DNA from: Bosea sp. PAMC 26642 | GTDB taxonomy: Bacteria; Pseudomonadota; Alphaproteobacteria; Rhizobiales; Beijerinckiaceae | NCBI RefSeq assembly: GCF_001562255.1 | Contig: NZ_CP014301.1 | Coordinates: 4,309,501-4,373,500 of the forward strand | Reading direction: 5' to 3' | DNA length: 64,000 nt | In this document: positions 1-9,537 of the stretch, piece by piece | Position numbering within the stretch: position 1 is the first letter of the stretch | Layout: every line of letters begins with the position of its first letter | Notes under the pieces: model-generated | Told to the model about the DNA's origin: nothing | Database searches by the model: none | Seen by the model: the letters and a program-made list of their open reading frames with translations, nothing else | Translations under genes and position numbers: made by a program

Positions 1-2736
1 TGCCTTGCTCGGCGGCGCGCCGGTCTTGAAGTCGATGATCCGCAAGCTCGGCAGGCGCGTCACCTCGATCCGGTCGGCCCGGCCGCTCAGGCGGAAGATC
101 GCACCGTCGGCGAGCGGAAAGGTCGCCGAAGTGCCGCGCTCGACACCGACCAAAGCAAGATCGCCGCGCCGTCTTTCTTCCCAGGCGATGAAATGGCCCG
201 CTGTCAGCAGGAAGCGCGGCCACCAGAAGGCCCGCACCTCCGGAGTTTCGTCAAACGTCCGGAACAGGCGCTCGCCGATGGCGATCAGCTGCCCGAGCGC
301 ATCGGCAGGCAATTGCTGCGGATAGGTCTCGGCGAATTGTCCAACGATGTCGTGCAGCAGTGAACCCCGATCGGCGGCGGTGGGGTCCTCGACCAGCGCG
401 TCCAGCGCATCGAGTTTCAGGATCTTGCGCGCATGGATCTGATAGGGGTCGCGATAGAGTGTCTCGACATCGGTGACGCTGAGCGAGAGCGGCTGCAACC
501 GACGATCCGGACGCGGTGCAGGCCGTGCGATCGGCCTGACATCGGCAGCGGCGCTCAGCGTGGCGCCGTAGGCCAGGAGTTCCGCGCCGCGTGCAAGCGC
601 GTCGGTCCAGATCGGTGCCGGCGTCACGGCGTTCAGCCGCTGCCAGAAACGCGAGGCGATGGTCTCGGCCTCGCCGGCCTTGCGCGCGCGCGTCAGCGTC
701 ACCCTGCGCGCCATCAGCGCCTGTCCGAAATCATGCGCCGTCTGGCCGATGCGGCGCTCGGGCGCCGACAGGCCCAGTTCGGCCCGCATCGGCCGGTTGA
801 GGAAGGAATCGGTCTTGGTCTCCGGCGGCCAGACGGTCTCGTTCAATCCGCCGAGCACGATATGGTCGGCCTCCAGCAGTCGCGCTTCGAGCAGCCCCCA
901 GATTTTCACGCGCGGATGGCCGGCGCCCGCGCGCCTGACGACGCGCTCAGTCAGAAGGCCTTCGAGGATCGCGACATGGTCCTTGGCCCGGCCGCCTTCC
1001 GGCATATCGGCTTGTGCGCCGACAAGATCGTCGAAGAGCTTTGACAGCGCCTCGCCATCCGGACCGGCGAAAGCGAGTGCCCGCCCCTCCGGCGTCACAC
1101 TGAAGGCGGCGACGGCGGCGCGGGCCGCTTTTGCCACGTCGGCGAGGGTCGGCTCGGGCGCATGCAGCGCCGCGATCAGCGGGCCGGCCGCCTCGTCGAG
1201 CCTGTCGAGCAGCAGGGATGCTGCGGCCTCGTCCTGCCCGGTCAGCCGCCGGCGTGGCGCGGGGACATGCCGCTCGTCCTCCCTCGCGCGCAGAGCCGGG
1301 AGCCCGGCGCGCAAGCCTGCCAGTCCCTTGGCGACGGCCTTGCCGCGCCATGAGCCGATTTCCAGCGCCGCCGCCCCGCGCCGCACCGCCTCGGGCGCGA
1401 GGCCCAACCGGCAGAGCGGATGCGCCAGCAGCGGCACGAGGCTCGCCGGGCTTGCCTGCGCCAGCGCCATCTCCAGGATCGCGCCCATCAGCGCGCCGGC
1501 CGGCCAGCGCGCCAGCTGCAGGCCGGCGGAATCGTCGACCTCGACGCCCCAGCGCTTCAACTCGACGCCGACGCGTTCGGCAAGCCCGCGATCGGGCGTG
1601 ATCAGCGCCGCCTGGGCGCCGGGGATTTCGAGCGTCTCGCGCAGGGCGATAGCCACCGCCAGCGCCTCCTCTCGCTCGTTGCCCGCCTCGACGATGCGAA
1701 GATCGGCAAAACCGGCCCGCGCATCTCCGTCGTGTTCCACACCGGCCCATGTCTCGGTCACCGAGGCGGGCAACATCGCTTTGCGCAGCAGTGTCGTCCG
1801 CGCGGCGCGTTGCGCATCGGGCTCGGCAAGAGCGACGACGTCCGTGCGCGTCGCCTTCAGTGTGCCGAGCAGATGATGCAGCGCCGCCTGCGGATGGGAA
1901 TGCGCCGGCTCGGCAGCAACGGCGTTCCAGGCGGCTTCCGGCAGATCGAGATCCAGATCGGGCAGCACCACCGCGCCGTTGGGCAAGCGCGCGATCGTGG
2001 CGAGAAGCTGCGCCGTAGCCGGGACCGTGCCGGTCGTTCCTGCCGCGATGATCGGTCCCTTCGCGCCGCCGGCTTCCAGCCTCTGCCGCTCGGCTGCGAG
2101 CATCAGGTTGCGAAAGCCGGCCGGGTCGCAGGCGCCGCGTTCCTTGAGGATGTCGGGCCAGGCCTTTCCCAGAATGGCGAGGAAATCGGCGTTGAGCTGC
2201 CAGATCCGGTCGAAGCGCGCGGCGTCGAGCGTCGCGAGTTTCTCGACCGGGACACCCTCGGTCTGCAACTGGTCGAGCAGCGTCGCGAGATCGCCGGCGA
2301 GCCCATAGGCCTCCGCCAGCGTGCCGGGCACGAGCGACGGCTCGGACGGGTCGAGCTTGAGATGGCTGCGGTTGGCGCTGCGGCCCCAGGCCTCGACAAG
2401 CCGCGTCAGTACCATGCGCCGGACCAGCGGATCGATCGGCGCGAGACGTTCGCCGCTCCAGGCCCCTGCCCCGATCAGGGCGGTCTCGGCCTCGTCGACA
2501 TCGCCGAGCGGCACGATCCGCGGCAGCAGCAGCGCGCGTCCGCCGAGCTTGTCCGAGAGGCAGGCCGCGAAGGCACGTGCCGCCCGCCGTGTCGGCAGAT
2601 AAAGCGTGGTGCGCGCCATCGCGGCGGGGTCGGCCGGGTCGTGGATAGGGCCGAAGCGACCCTCGACCATCGCCTGCGCCAGCACGTCGAGGAAGGGCGC
2701 GCCGGCGGGGATGGTGAAGAGGTTGAGTTCAGTCAT
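1..2736 (-). CDS. addB: Double-strand break repair protein AddB (C-terminus beyond the left edge)
   Basis: AddB is the inactivated-helicase/nuclease partner of AddA in the AddAB (RecBCD-type) end-resection complex. The reading frame is open for 912 codons from ATG 2736 down to base 1. The N-terminus begins MTELNLFTIPAGAPFLDVLA, and the C-terminal part shows the PD-(D/E)XK nuclease core RIIDFKTG (about bases 10-45). A full-length AddB is roughly 1000-1050 residues, so about 100-140 residues and the stop lie outside the window. The start overlaps the stop of the upstream murU-like gene by 8 bases, which suggests translational coupling. addA would be expected further left. The plus-strand open frames here are GC-rich shadows. 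Confidence 0.93.
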   Translation of the reverse strand, partial: MTELNLFTIPAGAPFLDVLAQAMVEGRFGPIHDPADPAAMARTTLYLPTRRAARAFAACLSDKLGGRALLLPRIVPLGDVDEAETALIGAGAWSGERLAPIDPLVRRMVLTRLVEAWGRSANRSHLKLDPSEPSLVPGTLAEAYGLAGDLATLLDQLQTEGVPVEKLATLDAARFDRIWQLNADFLAILGKAWPDILKERGACDPAGFRNLMLAAERQRLEAGGAKGPIIAAGTTGTVPATAQLLATIARLPNGAVVLPDLDLDLPEAAWNAVAAEPAHSHPQAALHHLLGTLKATRTDVVALAEPDAQRAARTTLLRKAMLPASVTETWAGVEHDGDARAGFADLRIVEAGNEREEALAVAIALRETLEIPGAQAALITPDRGLAERVGVELKRWGVEVDDSAGLQLARWPAGALMGAILEMALAQASPASLVPLLAHPLCRLGLAPEAVRRGAAALEIGSWRGKAVAKGLAGLRAGLPALRAREDERHVPAPRRRLTGQDEAAASLLLDRLDEAAGPLIAALHAPEPTLADVAKAARAAVAAFSVTPEGRALAFAGPDGEALSKLFDDLVGAQADMPEGGRAKDHVAILEGLLTERVVRRAGAGHPRVKIWGLLEARLLEADHIVLGGLNETVWPPETKTDSFLNRPMRAELGLSAPERRIGQTAHDFGQALMARRVTLTRARKAGEAETIASRFWQRLNAVTPAPIWTDALARGAELLAYGATLSAAADVRPIARPAPRPDRRLQPLSLSVTDVETLYRDPYQIHARKILKLDALDALVEDPTAADRGSLLHDIVGQFAETYPQQLPADALGQLIAIGERLFRTFDETPEVRAFWWPRFLLTAGHFIAWEERRRGDLALVGVERGTSATFPLADGAIFRLSGRADRIEVTRLPSLRIIDFKTGAPPSKA

Positions 2737-3472
2737 CGCAGCCCTGCGCCGCCGCGAAGGCCGCCTCGGCCGGCGCGATCGCCTCAGGCGTGCCGACATG
2801 CAGCCAGCGGCCGCGCAGGACAAGTCCGTACAGGCTGCCCGCTGCGATGGCACGGTCGAACAGCAGATTGAGCGAGAACGGCCCCTCGGGCGTTCCCGCG
2901 AACAGGTCGGGCTTCATGACGGCGACGCCGGCATAGACGTAAGGTGCGCTGGCGGCCGTACCGCGCCGTGTCAGCAGCCCGTCCTCGCCCAGAAAGAAAT
3001 CGCCCTTGCCGTCGAAGCCGACACTGCCCTCGCGCTCGGCGAGCAGCAGCAGCATGTCCATACGTGCAGGGTTCCAGGCAGCGACCATCGCGTTCAAATT
3101 GGAGAAGCTGCTCTCGGCCCAGAGCGAATCCGAATTGATGTGGAAAAACGGCTCCTGGCCGAGCAGAGGCAGCGCCTTCCTGACGCCGCCGCCGGTCTCC
3201 AGCAGGAGCGTCCGCTCGTCGGAGATCGTGACGCGCGGCGCAGTGCGATCGGCGACATGTGCCTCGATCTGTGAAGCCAGGTGGTGGACGTTGACGACCG
3301 CCTCCTCGACGCCTGCTTCGGCGAGCCGGTCGAGCGCATGGTCGAGCATCGCCTTGTCGCCGATGCGGACGAGGGGTTTGGGCAAAGTGTCGGTGATCGG
3401 CCGCATCCGCTGGCCCAGGCCCGCCGCCAGCACCATGGCCCGGCGGATCGGCGTCGAGGCGGCTGGCGTCAC
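2729..3472 (-). CDS. murU: MurU-like N-acetylmuramate-1-phosphate uridylyltransferase
   Basis: A 247-residue nucleotidyltransferase. The N-terminal motif AMVLAAGLGQRMRPITDTLP at about residues 12-31, followed by KPL, is the nucleotide-binding signature of sugar-phosphate nucleotidyltransferases. The length matches MurU, which makes UDP-MurNAc from MurNAc-1-phosphate in the fosfomycin-resistant recycling route, bypassing MurA. The specific call rests on context: the AmgK-type kinase that makes MurNAc-1-phosphate is the next gene upstream on the same strand (3684-5228). Here the two are separated by 211 bases carrying a palindromic repeat. The gene overlaps addB by 8 bases. A different NDP-sugar substrate is possible; the family is certain. 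Confidence 0.85.
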   Translation of the reverse strand: MTPAASTPIRRAMVLAAGLGQRMRPITDTLPKPLVRIGDKAMLDHALDRLAEAGVEEAVVNVHHLASQIEAHVADRTAPRVTISDERTLLLETGGGVRKALPLLGQEPFFHINSDSLWAESSFSNLNAMVAAWNPARMDMLLLLAEREGSVGFDGKGDFFLGEDGLLTRRGTAASAPYVYAGVAVMKPDLFAGTPEGPFSLNLLFDRAIAAGSLYGLVLRGRWLHVGTPEAIAPAEAAFAAAQGCDD

Positions 3473-3550
3473 GCGAATCTCCTGTCGTTGGGCGCTACGC
3501 TATCAGCATCACGGTCCATCGACATACAAGCCCTCGGAGCCAAACGCGCC

Positions 3551-3656
3551 GTCATCCCGGACGTAGCGAAGCGGAGATCCGGGATCCATCGTAAGGCGAC
3601 ACGGTGCCCTATGATGGATCCCGGTCGGCGCCGCTACGCGGCTTGTCCGGGATGAC
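3551..3656. repeat. Intergenic palindromic repeat, copy 1
   Basis: A 106-base element bounded by GTCATCCCGGA and CCGGGATGAC. The left arm carries GCGAAGCGGAGATCCGGGAT and the right arm GGCGCCGCTACGCGGC, so it can fold into a long hairpin. Related copies lie at 16845-16951 (same orientation) and 30937-31043 (inverted). It sits between the tsaE-amgK fusion and murU. Short open frames across it encode the VIPD..KRRSGIHRK-type peptides often mis-annotated in alphaproteobacterial genomes. Confidence 0.85.
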
Positions 3657-3683
3657 GCGGAGGGTATGACAGGCCGAGAAGCC

Positions 3684-5228
3684 TCACTCCCCCGCAAAAA
3701 GCTTCGGCAGATGCGTCTCGTACCAGCCCCGGAGTTCGGCCAGTGCCGGATGGCCGAGATTACGGCGCAGATAGGCTTCGATGCGCGGCAGATGGGCGAG
3801 ATAGGCCGGCTTGCCGTCGCGCTTGTCGAGACGCGCAAAGATACCGGCGATCTTGGTGTTACGTTGCGCGCCGAGGATCGCATAGGCGCGGGCGAAAGCC
3901 GACAGGTCGAAGCTAGGGTCGTCATTGCGTCTGGCCGCGCCATAGCCGGCGAGTAGCCTCAGTTCGAGTGCGGCGGGCACATCGACGCGCGCATCCTGGC
4001 CGAGCGAGACGAGATCATAGGCCGGGTGGCCGAGCACGGCGTCCTGGAAATCGATCAGGCCGACCTTCGCGTGACGCTCGCGCTGAGGCAGCCAGATCAG
4101 GTTCGGCGAATGAAAATCGCGCAGCGTCCAGGTCGTGGGACCGTCGAGGATCTCGTCGAACAGCTTGTACCAGATCCGGGTGAACTCGGCCTGGGTCACG
4201 GCCGGTAGTGTGACGCCCGCGACATGTGGCGCGTACCATTCCAGCAGCAGTTCGGTTTCGATCGCGAGCGCACCACGGTCGTATTCGGGCACGACATGGT
4301 CGCGCGCCTCGGCGACGGGCAGGATCGTCGGCAGCGTATGACGGTGCAGATCGGCGAGCAGCCGGGCGGCGGCCTCGTATCGCTCGGGGATCGGAACCCC
4401 TGCGTCGAGCACGCCCTCATGGCCGAGATCCTCGATCAGAAGCAGCCCGGTCGACAGGTCCTGCGCATAGATCGCCGGCACCGAATAGCCGAGCGAGGCG
4501 AGGCCCTTGTCCATGGCGACGAAGGCATCGACCGTCTCGGCAAGATGAGCGATGGCGCTGTAGGGCTTCCCAAGCCTGATCGCCGGTCCGTCGGGCCGCG
4601 GCGGCGAGACCATCAGAACGGCCATCGTACCATCTTCGCGGGTCACGCGTTCATAGGCGCGGCTGGACGCATCGCCCTGCATGAAATTGCGCTGTGCCTC
4701 GCCCCAGCCGGCACTATCGAGCAGCCTGCGTGTCGCGACGGCGATGGCGAGGCGCTGGCGCCAGAGCACGCCGCCCGAGAGCAGGGCGATGCGGCCCGTT
4801 TCGGGATTGTCGGGGTCGATGTCGAGCACGATGTCGAGGCGCCGGCCCGCCGGCAGGCGCGTGCCGGCGCGGTCGGGCCATTCGACCAGTGTGATCAGGC
4901 GGTCGAGCTCCTCGATCAGACCGATATCGTCGAGCTCGCCGGCCGAGCGGACGCGGTAGAGATCGGCATGCAGCACGGCCCCGCGCGGCGTGTCGTAGCT
5001 CTGGACCAGCGTGAAGGTCGGGCTCGGCGCCTCGAGATCGGGATCGCCGGCCATTTCGCGCAGGATCGCCCGCGCCAGCGCGGATTTGCCCGCCCCCAGA
5101 TGCCCGGACAATGCGACGATATCGCCGGGTTTGAGGATCGCCGCGAGATCGCGCGCGAGCGTGGCGGTTGCGGCCTCGTCCTGCAGGACGAGCCGGTGCG
5201 AGCCCGCCCTCGCGGCATCTTCGCTCAT
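3684..5228 (-). CDS. tsaE/amgK: TsaE tRNA t6A ATPase fused to AmgK-type sugar kinase
   Basis: A 514-residue two-domain protein. Residues 1-150 are TsaE: Walker A GHLGAGKS at 42-49 and SPTFTLVQSY at 69-78. TsaE is the ATPase that supports TsaB/TsaD in making t6A37 of ANN-decoding tRNAs. Residues 175-514 are an aminoglycoside-phosphotransferase-fold kinase with the catalytic loop LRDFHSPN at 369-376 and the metal motif GLIDFQD at 390-396. This half matches AmgK, the anomeric kinase for MurNAc/GlcNAc in cell-wall recycling. The fusion is common in Rhizobiales. The start overlaps the divL stop by four bases (ATGA), so the pair is translationally coupled. The repeat follows downstream, then murU. 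Confidence 0.92.
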   Translation of the reverse strand: MSEDAARAGSHRLVLQDEAATATLARDLAAILKPGDIVALSGHLGAGKSALARAILREMAGDPDLEAPSPTFTLVQSYDTPRGAVLHADLYRVRSAGELDDIGLIEELDRLITLVEWPDRAGTRLPAGRRLDIVLDIDPDNPETGRIALLSGGVLWRQRLAIAVATRRLLDSAGWGEAQRNFMQGDASSRAYERVTREDGTMAVLMVSPPRPDGPAIRLGKPYSAIAHLAETVDAFVAMDKGLASLGYSVPAIYAQDLSTGLLLIEDLGHEGVLDAGVPIPERYEAAARLLADLHRHTLPTILPVAEARDHVVPEYDRGALAIETELLLEWYAPHVAGVTLPAVTQAEFTRIWYKLFDEILDGPTTWTLRDFHSPNLIWLPQRERHAKVGLIDFQDAVLGHPAYDLVSLGQDARVDVPAALELRLLAGYGAARRNDDPSFDLSAFARAYAILGAQRNTKIAGIFARLDKRDGKPAYLAHLPRIEAYLRRNLGHPALAELRGWYETHLPKLFAGE

Positions 5229-7696
5229 TCGGCCGCGTCCGACATCGTCAGGCCTTCGGAGGGGATCACCGCCGTGACGCGGGTGCCGCGCCCGGGCGCG
5301 GAATCGAGCTCGACGCGGCCGCCATGCAGTTCGACGATCGAACGCACGATCGAAAGGCCGAGCCCGACACCCCGATGCTTGGAGCCCAGCGAATGGCTCT
5401 CGAATCGGTCGAAGACCTTGTCCCGGACTTCGGCTGGGATACCGACGCCTTGATCGGCCACGGTGATGTGGACATGGCCTGCGCTGCGATGGGCGCTGAC
5501 TGTGATCGTCTGGCCGGGCGACGAGAAGCCGATGGCGTTCGAGATCAGGTTGAACAGCACCTGGCGCAGGCGCTTACCGTCGGCGCGCAGCGGACCGGTC
5601 TGCGGCGCGATATCGACCTTCAGCGTCAGCCGGCTGTCGGTCAGGCGATCGTGGAGACCCGCCGCCGCTTGCGCGATCGTCTCGGCGACATCGACCTCGG
5701 CGAGATCGAGCGTCAGCGCACCGTTGTCGATCGTGGCGAGGTCGAGGATGTCGTTGATAATGGCGAGCAGGGCGCCCGAGGAGCGCACGATATGCGAGGC
5801 GTAATCGCGCTGCTTCTCGTTCAGCGCCCCGATCGTCTCGGTCCCGAGCAGCTGGGCAAAACCGATGATGTTGGTCAGCGGCGAGCGCAGCTCGTAGGAG
5901 ACGTGGTGGACGAAGTCCTCGCGCAGCCGCGAGATCGTCTCCAGCGCCTCGTTCTTCTCTGTCAGCGCGCGCTCGACGTTCACCGACGCGGTGACGTCGG
6001 CGAAGGAGATCAGCGTGGCGCCATCGGGCAGCGGCGCCGCCGCGCAATCGAGGACAGTGCCGTCACGGCGTTCCATCCGGCAGCCATAGTCCTCGCGCGC
6101 ATCGCGCACGCCGGTGACGACGCTGTGCAGCTCGCTCCAGACCTCGTCCTGCGGGTAGAGCGGCTTGCAGAGCTTCACCACCTCGTCGATATGAGGCGCG
6201 GCCGCGGCGAGATCGGCCTGGATCCGCCAGGCAAGGGCAAAGGCCGGGTTGGAGAGCTTCAGCCGGCCGTCGGAACCGAACACGACGACGCCCTCACGCA
6301 GCGAATCAAGCGTCTCGCGCTGGGTCCGCGACAGCGAATTGAAACGCGATTCCAGCGTGAAGCGCTCGGTCACGTCGTCGAAGAGATAGGTCACGCCGCC
6401 CTGGGGATTGGGGCTCGCGACGACATGGATGGTGCGGCCATCGGGCAGATACCACCAGTCCTCATTGGCGCGCGGGCTGGTATAGGCGGCCTGCACCCCC
6501 GTCTTCCAGCTGCGATAGTCACCGAGTTCGGGCAAGCGGCGCTCGGCCCGCAGCCGGTCGAGTATCTCGCTGTCGGACGGGCCGCCCTGCAGGAAAGCGG
6601 CGTCGAGCGACCAGAGCGTCTCGTAGCCGGAATTGGCGTAGACCAGACGCTGCGAGGCATCGAACACCGCGACCGCCGTCTTGAGCCGGTCGAGCGTGCG
6701 CACATGCGCGTCCATTTGGCGCTGCAGATCGGCCCGCACGGCCTCCAACTCGCTCATATCGGTCGCGATGCCGGCGGAGCCGGTCGGCGTGGGCATCTCG
6801 ATGATGTCGAGCGTACGGCGCTGGCCGGCGACCACGACGGGCGCGCGCGCCGAAAACATGCGGCCCTCCCGCCTTGCCCTGGCGGCCTCGTCGCGCTCGC
6901 TGCGATCAAGCAGTTCGAGTCCCTTTCGCGCGGCCTCCGCCCCGTCGGGCGCCTCGACGGCGCGGGCATAGGCGGCGTTCGACCAGGTCATGCGGCCATC
7001 GGGACCGCGCAGCCAGGCCGGCTGGGGCAGGCCCGCGAGTAGGGTCGTCAGCGCCGTATGCTCGGCGGTGAGCTGTTCCAGCTGCGTCTGCAGCGCCATC
7101 AGCCGGGCGCGTTCGCCAGTGACCTCGCGGAAGCGGATCACGGCACGGCCGGCGACCGGACGGCCTTCGACATCGATGAAAGGGCCGGTCTTGCTGCGCA
7201 AGGTGAATCCGAAGGCCTCACCGCGGTCCTTCAGCGCATCCGTTGCCAGCTCGAGCCTCTTCGCCCCGGCCGGTGGCGCCCAGGCGCCATAAGCCAGCGC
7301 CAGGGTCGCGCCGGGCGCCCCCAGGAAGCCGCTGTCGCCCTCGAAGACCGGCACCGCATCGCGGCCGTTCCAGCTCACCACGACCTGCGGGTCGGCAGCC
7401 AGGAGCGCCGCAAGACGATCCTGATGGCCGCGCGTCGCTTCGAGTTCACCTGCGAGTTCGGCCTCTCGGCGCTGCCAGCGCGACCGCTCGCGGACATAGA
7501 GAATCGAGGTCGTTGCGGCGAAAGTGATGAGCCCCGCCATGATCACCGAGAGGCTGCTGGTGCTCAGCAGCTCCAGCCGGAACGGCGTCAGCGCAGCCTG
7601 CGCGAAAGCATCGGCGGGCGTTGCGCCCGCGCCGAGGGCCACCAGCAGCATGTGTGATCGTCTACCGCTTCGTCTGGTTGGCCTCGAGCGTGTCAT
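5225..7696 (-). CDS. divL: DivL-type PAS sensor kinase with Tyr in place of phospho-His
   Basis: An 823-residue membrane-anchored sensor kinase. A hydrophobic N-terminus (a signal-like stretch, then a membrane segment ending TSILYV) precedes several PAS-like regions, a HisKA dimerisation domain and an HATPase_c domain. The H-box reads HHVSYELRSPLTN: the canonical histidine is a tyrosine, codon at 5894-5896, read directly from the DNA. The ATP-binding boxes are intact: NLISNAIGFS, DQGVGIP, FDRF, GVGLGLSIV. Tyrosine at this site plus an intact ATPase domain is the hallmark of Caulobacter DivL, the scaffold that controls CckA and hence CtrA. Adjacency to tsaE and ahcY fits. I chose ATG 7696 because GGAAG lies 5 bases upstream; 7783 and 7651 are in-frame alternatives. 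Confidence 0.85.
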   Translation of the reverse strand: MTRSRPTRRSGRRSHMLLVALGAGATPADAFAQAALTPFRLELLSTSSLSVIMAGLITFAATTSILYVRERSRWQRREAELAGELEATRGHQDRLAALLAADPQVVVSWNGRDAVPVFEGDSGFLGAPGATLALAYGAWAPPAGAKRLELATDALKDRGEAFGFTLRSKTGPFIDVEGRPVAGRAVIRFREVTGERARLMALQTQLEQLTAEHTALTTLLAGLPQPAWLRGPDGRMTWSNAAYARAVEAPDGAEAARKGLELLDRSERDEAARARREGRMFSARAPVVVAGQRRTLDIIEMPTPTGSAGIATDMSELEAVRADLQRQMDAHVRTLDRLKTAVAVFDASQRLVYANSGYETLWSLDAAFLQGGPSDSEILDRLRAERRLPELGDYRSWKTGVQAAYTSPRANEDWWYLPDGRTIHVVASPNPQGGVTYLFDDVTERFTLESRFNSLSRTQRETLDSLREGVVVFGSDGRLKLSNPAFALAWRIQADLAAAAPHIDEVVKLCKPLYPQDEVWSELHSVVTGVRDAREDYGCRMERRDGTVLDCAAAPLPDGATLISFADVTASVNVERALTEKNEALETISRLREDFVHHVSYELRSPLTNIIGFAQLLGTETIGALNEKQRDYASHIVRSSGALLAIINDILDLATIDNGALTLDLAEVDVAETIAQAAAGLHDRLTDSRLTLKVDIAPQTGPLRADGKRLRQVLFNLISNAIGFSSPGQTITVSAHRSAGHVHITVADQGVGIPAEVRDKVFDRFESHSLGSKHRGVGLGLSIVRSIVELHGGRVELDSAPGRGTRVTAVIPSEGLTMSDAAE

Positions 7697-8007
7697 CCTG
7701 CTTCCGTCGTTCAATCGCTGGGCTGCCGTGACGACGACCCGGAATCGCGGCTGCGCGCCGTCATCCGGACCGGACGCACGCACGCAAACACGACAACCCT
7801 ATCGAGCATTCGATCCGGCGCGCTGAAAACCGCGTGTCCGAATCAGCGCCACTGTAGTCGTCGCGAGAGTCCGGCAGGAAGTGCTTAATGGACGGTGAAT
7901 CCAAGGATTCTCGGGACTGTGTCGCAGGCAACGCAGTACGATCTACAAGTAGAGGGAACGCCTCCCTCGGGGTCTATTAGTGGTGTTTTGCGCGGGCTGT
8001 CGGTCAC

Positions 8008-8037
8008 AAAAAAGGCCCGGCACGAGCGCCGGGCCTT
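8008..8037 (-). terminator. Rho-independent terminator of ahcY
   Basis: A perfect 10-bp stem, AAGGCCCGGC (8012-8021) and GCCGGGCCTT (8028-8037), with a 6-base loop. On the minus strand a run of T follows. It lies about 27 bases downstream of the ahcY stop and separates ahcY from divL. Confidence 0.85.
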
Positions 8038-8063
8038 CCCATATTGAGGGCGTGAGCCGATCG

Positions 8064-9464
8064 TCAGTAGCGATAAAGCTCGGGCTTGAACGGGCCGGTC
8101 GGGGCCAGGCCGAGATACTTTGCCTGCGCGTCGTTGAGCACGGTCAGCTTGGCGCCGACCTTGGCCAGATGCAGCGCCGCGACCTTCTCGTCGAGATGCT
8201 TGGGCAGGGTGTAGACCTTGTTCTCGTATTTGGCGTGGTGGTTCCAGAGTTCGACCTGGGCCAAAGTCTGGTTCGAGAACGAGCACGACATCACGAAGGA
8301 CGGGTGGCCCGTGGCGTTGCCGAGGTTCACCAGGCGACCTTCCGACAGCAGGATGATGCGCTTGCCGTCGGGGAACTCGACCTCGTCGACCTGCGGCTTG
8401 ACGTTGTCCCACTTGAAGTTCTTCAGGCCGGCGACCTGAATCTCCGAATCAAAATGGCCGATATTGCAGACGATAGCGCGGTGCTTCATAGCGCGCATGT
8501 GGTCGACGGTGATCACGTCGAGATTGCCGGTGGCGGTCACGAAGATGTCGGCGCGCGGGGCGGCGTCTTCCATGGTGACGACCTCGTAGCCCTCCATCGC
8601 CGCCTGCAGCGCGCAGATCGGGTCGACTTCGGTGACGAGCACGCGGCAGCCGGCCTGGCGCAGCGAAGCCGCCGAGCCCTTGCCGACGTCGCCATAGCCG
8701 GCGACGCAGGCGACCTTGCCCGACATCATGACGTCGGTGCCGCGGCGGATGGCGTCCACCAGCGACTCGCGGCAGCCATAGAGGTTGTCGAATTTCGACT
8801 TGGTGACCGAGTCGTTGACGTTGATTGCCGGGAAGGGCATGCGGCCGGCCTTGGCCAGCTCGTAGAGGCGGTGCACGCCGGTGGTGGTCTCTTCGGAGAC
8901 GCCCTTGATCGCGGCGCGGGTCTTGGTGAACCAGCCCGGATTGGCCTTCAGCTCGCGCTTGATCAGCGCGAAGAAGATCGTCTCCTCGTCATTCCCTGGC
9001 TTGTCGAGGAACTCGGCCTTGCCGGCCTCGGCCTCGGCGCCGAGGATGATCAGCATGGTCAAATCGCCGCCATCGTCGAGGATCATGTTGGGCGTGCCGC
9101 CGTCGCCCCAGGTCGCGGTCTTGAGGACGTATTCCCAGTATTCTTCCAGCGTCTCGCCTTTGATGGCGAAGACCGGCACGCCGGTCGCGGCGATCGCGGC
9201 GGCGGCATGGTCCTGGGTCGAGAAGATGTTGCAGGACGACCAGCGCACATCGGCGCCGAGTTCCGTCAGCGTCTCGATCAGCACGGCGGTCTGGATGGTC
9301 ATGTGCAGGCAGCCGGCGACGCGCGCGCCCTTGAGCGGGAACTTGCCCTTGTGCTCTTCGCGGATGGCCATCAGGCCCGGCATCTCGTCCTGGGCCATGT
9401 TGATTTCCTTGCGGCCGTATTCCGCGAGGCTGATGTCCTTGACGACGTAATCGGTCTTCGACAC
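8064..9464 (-). CDS. ahcY: Adenosylhomocysteinase
   Basis: A 466-residue S-adenosyl-L-homocysteine hydrolase, full length for the family. It reversibly splits SAH into adenosine and homocysteine, clearing the product that inhibits SAM-dependent methyltransferases. The N-terminal substrate region ([20 protein letters not shown]), the Rossmann NAD motif [10 protein letters not shown] and the C-terminal KPELYRY ending are all recognisable. It is monocistronic: a strong terminator lies at 8008-8037 and a 164-base leader precedes it. The leader carries a 20-base palindrome (9538-9557) that resembles a SahR-type operator, so repression lifted by SAH is a reasonable inference. Confidence 0.98.
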   Translation of the reverse strand: MSKTDYVVKDISLAEYGRKEINMAQDEMPGLMAIREEHKGKFPLKGARVAGCLHMTIQTAVLIETLTELGADVRWSSCNIFSTQDHAAAAIAATGVPVFAIKGETLEEYWEYVLKTATWGDGGTPNMILDDGGDLTMLIILGAEAEAGKAEFLDKPGNDEETIFFALIKRELKANPGWFTKTRAAIKGVSEETTTGVHRLYELAKAGRMPFPAINVNDSVTKSKFDNLYGCRESLVDAIRRGTDVMMSGKVACVAGYGDVGKGSAASLRQAGCRVLVTEVDPICALQAAMEGYEVVTMEDAAPRADIFVTATGNLDVITVDHMRAMKHRAIVCNIGHFDSEIQVAGLKNFKWDNVKPQVDEVEFPDGKRIILLSEGRLVNLGNATGHPSFVMSCSFSNQTLAQVELWNHHAKYENKVYTLPKHLDEKVAALHLAKVGAKLTVLNDAQAKYLGLAPTGPFKPELYRY

Positions 9465-9537
9465 GGGGCGTGCTCCACTGCTCGTTCTTGAATGACCGGC
9501 GGGTCTTAGCAGCGTGCGCGGCGGAACGCAATCAAAG

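Noticed and set aside
659..1876. Long plus-strand open frames (for example 659-1876, 1420-2871) over the first 2.9 kb
   Set aside because: They are shadows of addB, whose minus-strand frame is open throughout and matches AddB; the plus frames give Arg/Ala/Ser-rich nonsense.
3509..3943. Peptides of the VIPDAAKRRSGIHRK type as genes
   Set aside because: They are translations of the palindromic repeat, seen at all three copies, and not conserved proteins.
5168..7042. A 624-codon plus-strand frame opposite divL
   Set aside because: High-GC antisense artefact; the minus strand encodes recognisable PAS, HisKA and HATPase motifs.
7885..7899. TTAA-N7-TGAA as a CtrA site upstream of divL
   Set aside because: One mismatch to TTAA-N7-TTAA and about 190 bases from the chosen start; such sites occur by chance and no second site supports it.
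7897..7910. GAATCC-AA-GGATTC inverted repeat upstream of divL
   Set aside because: Only 6-bp arms, with no known binder and no placement relative to a promoter; not enough to call an operator.
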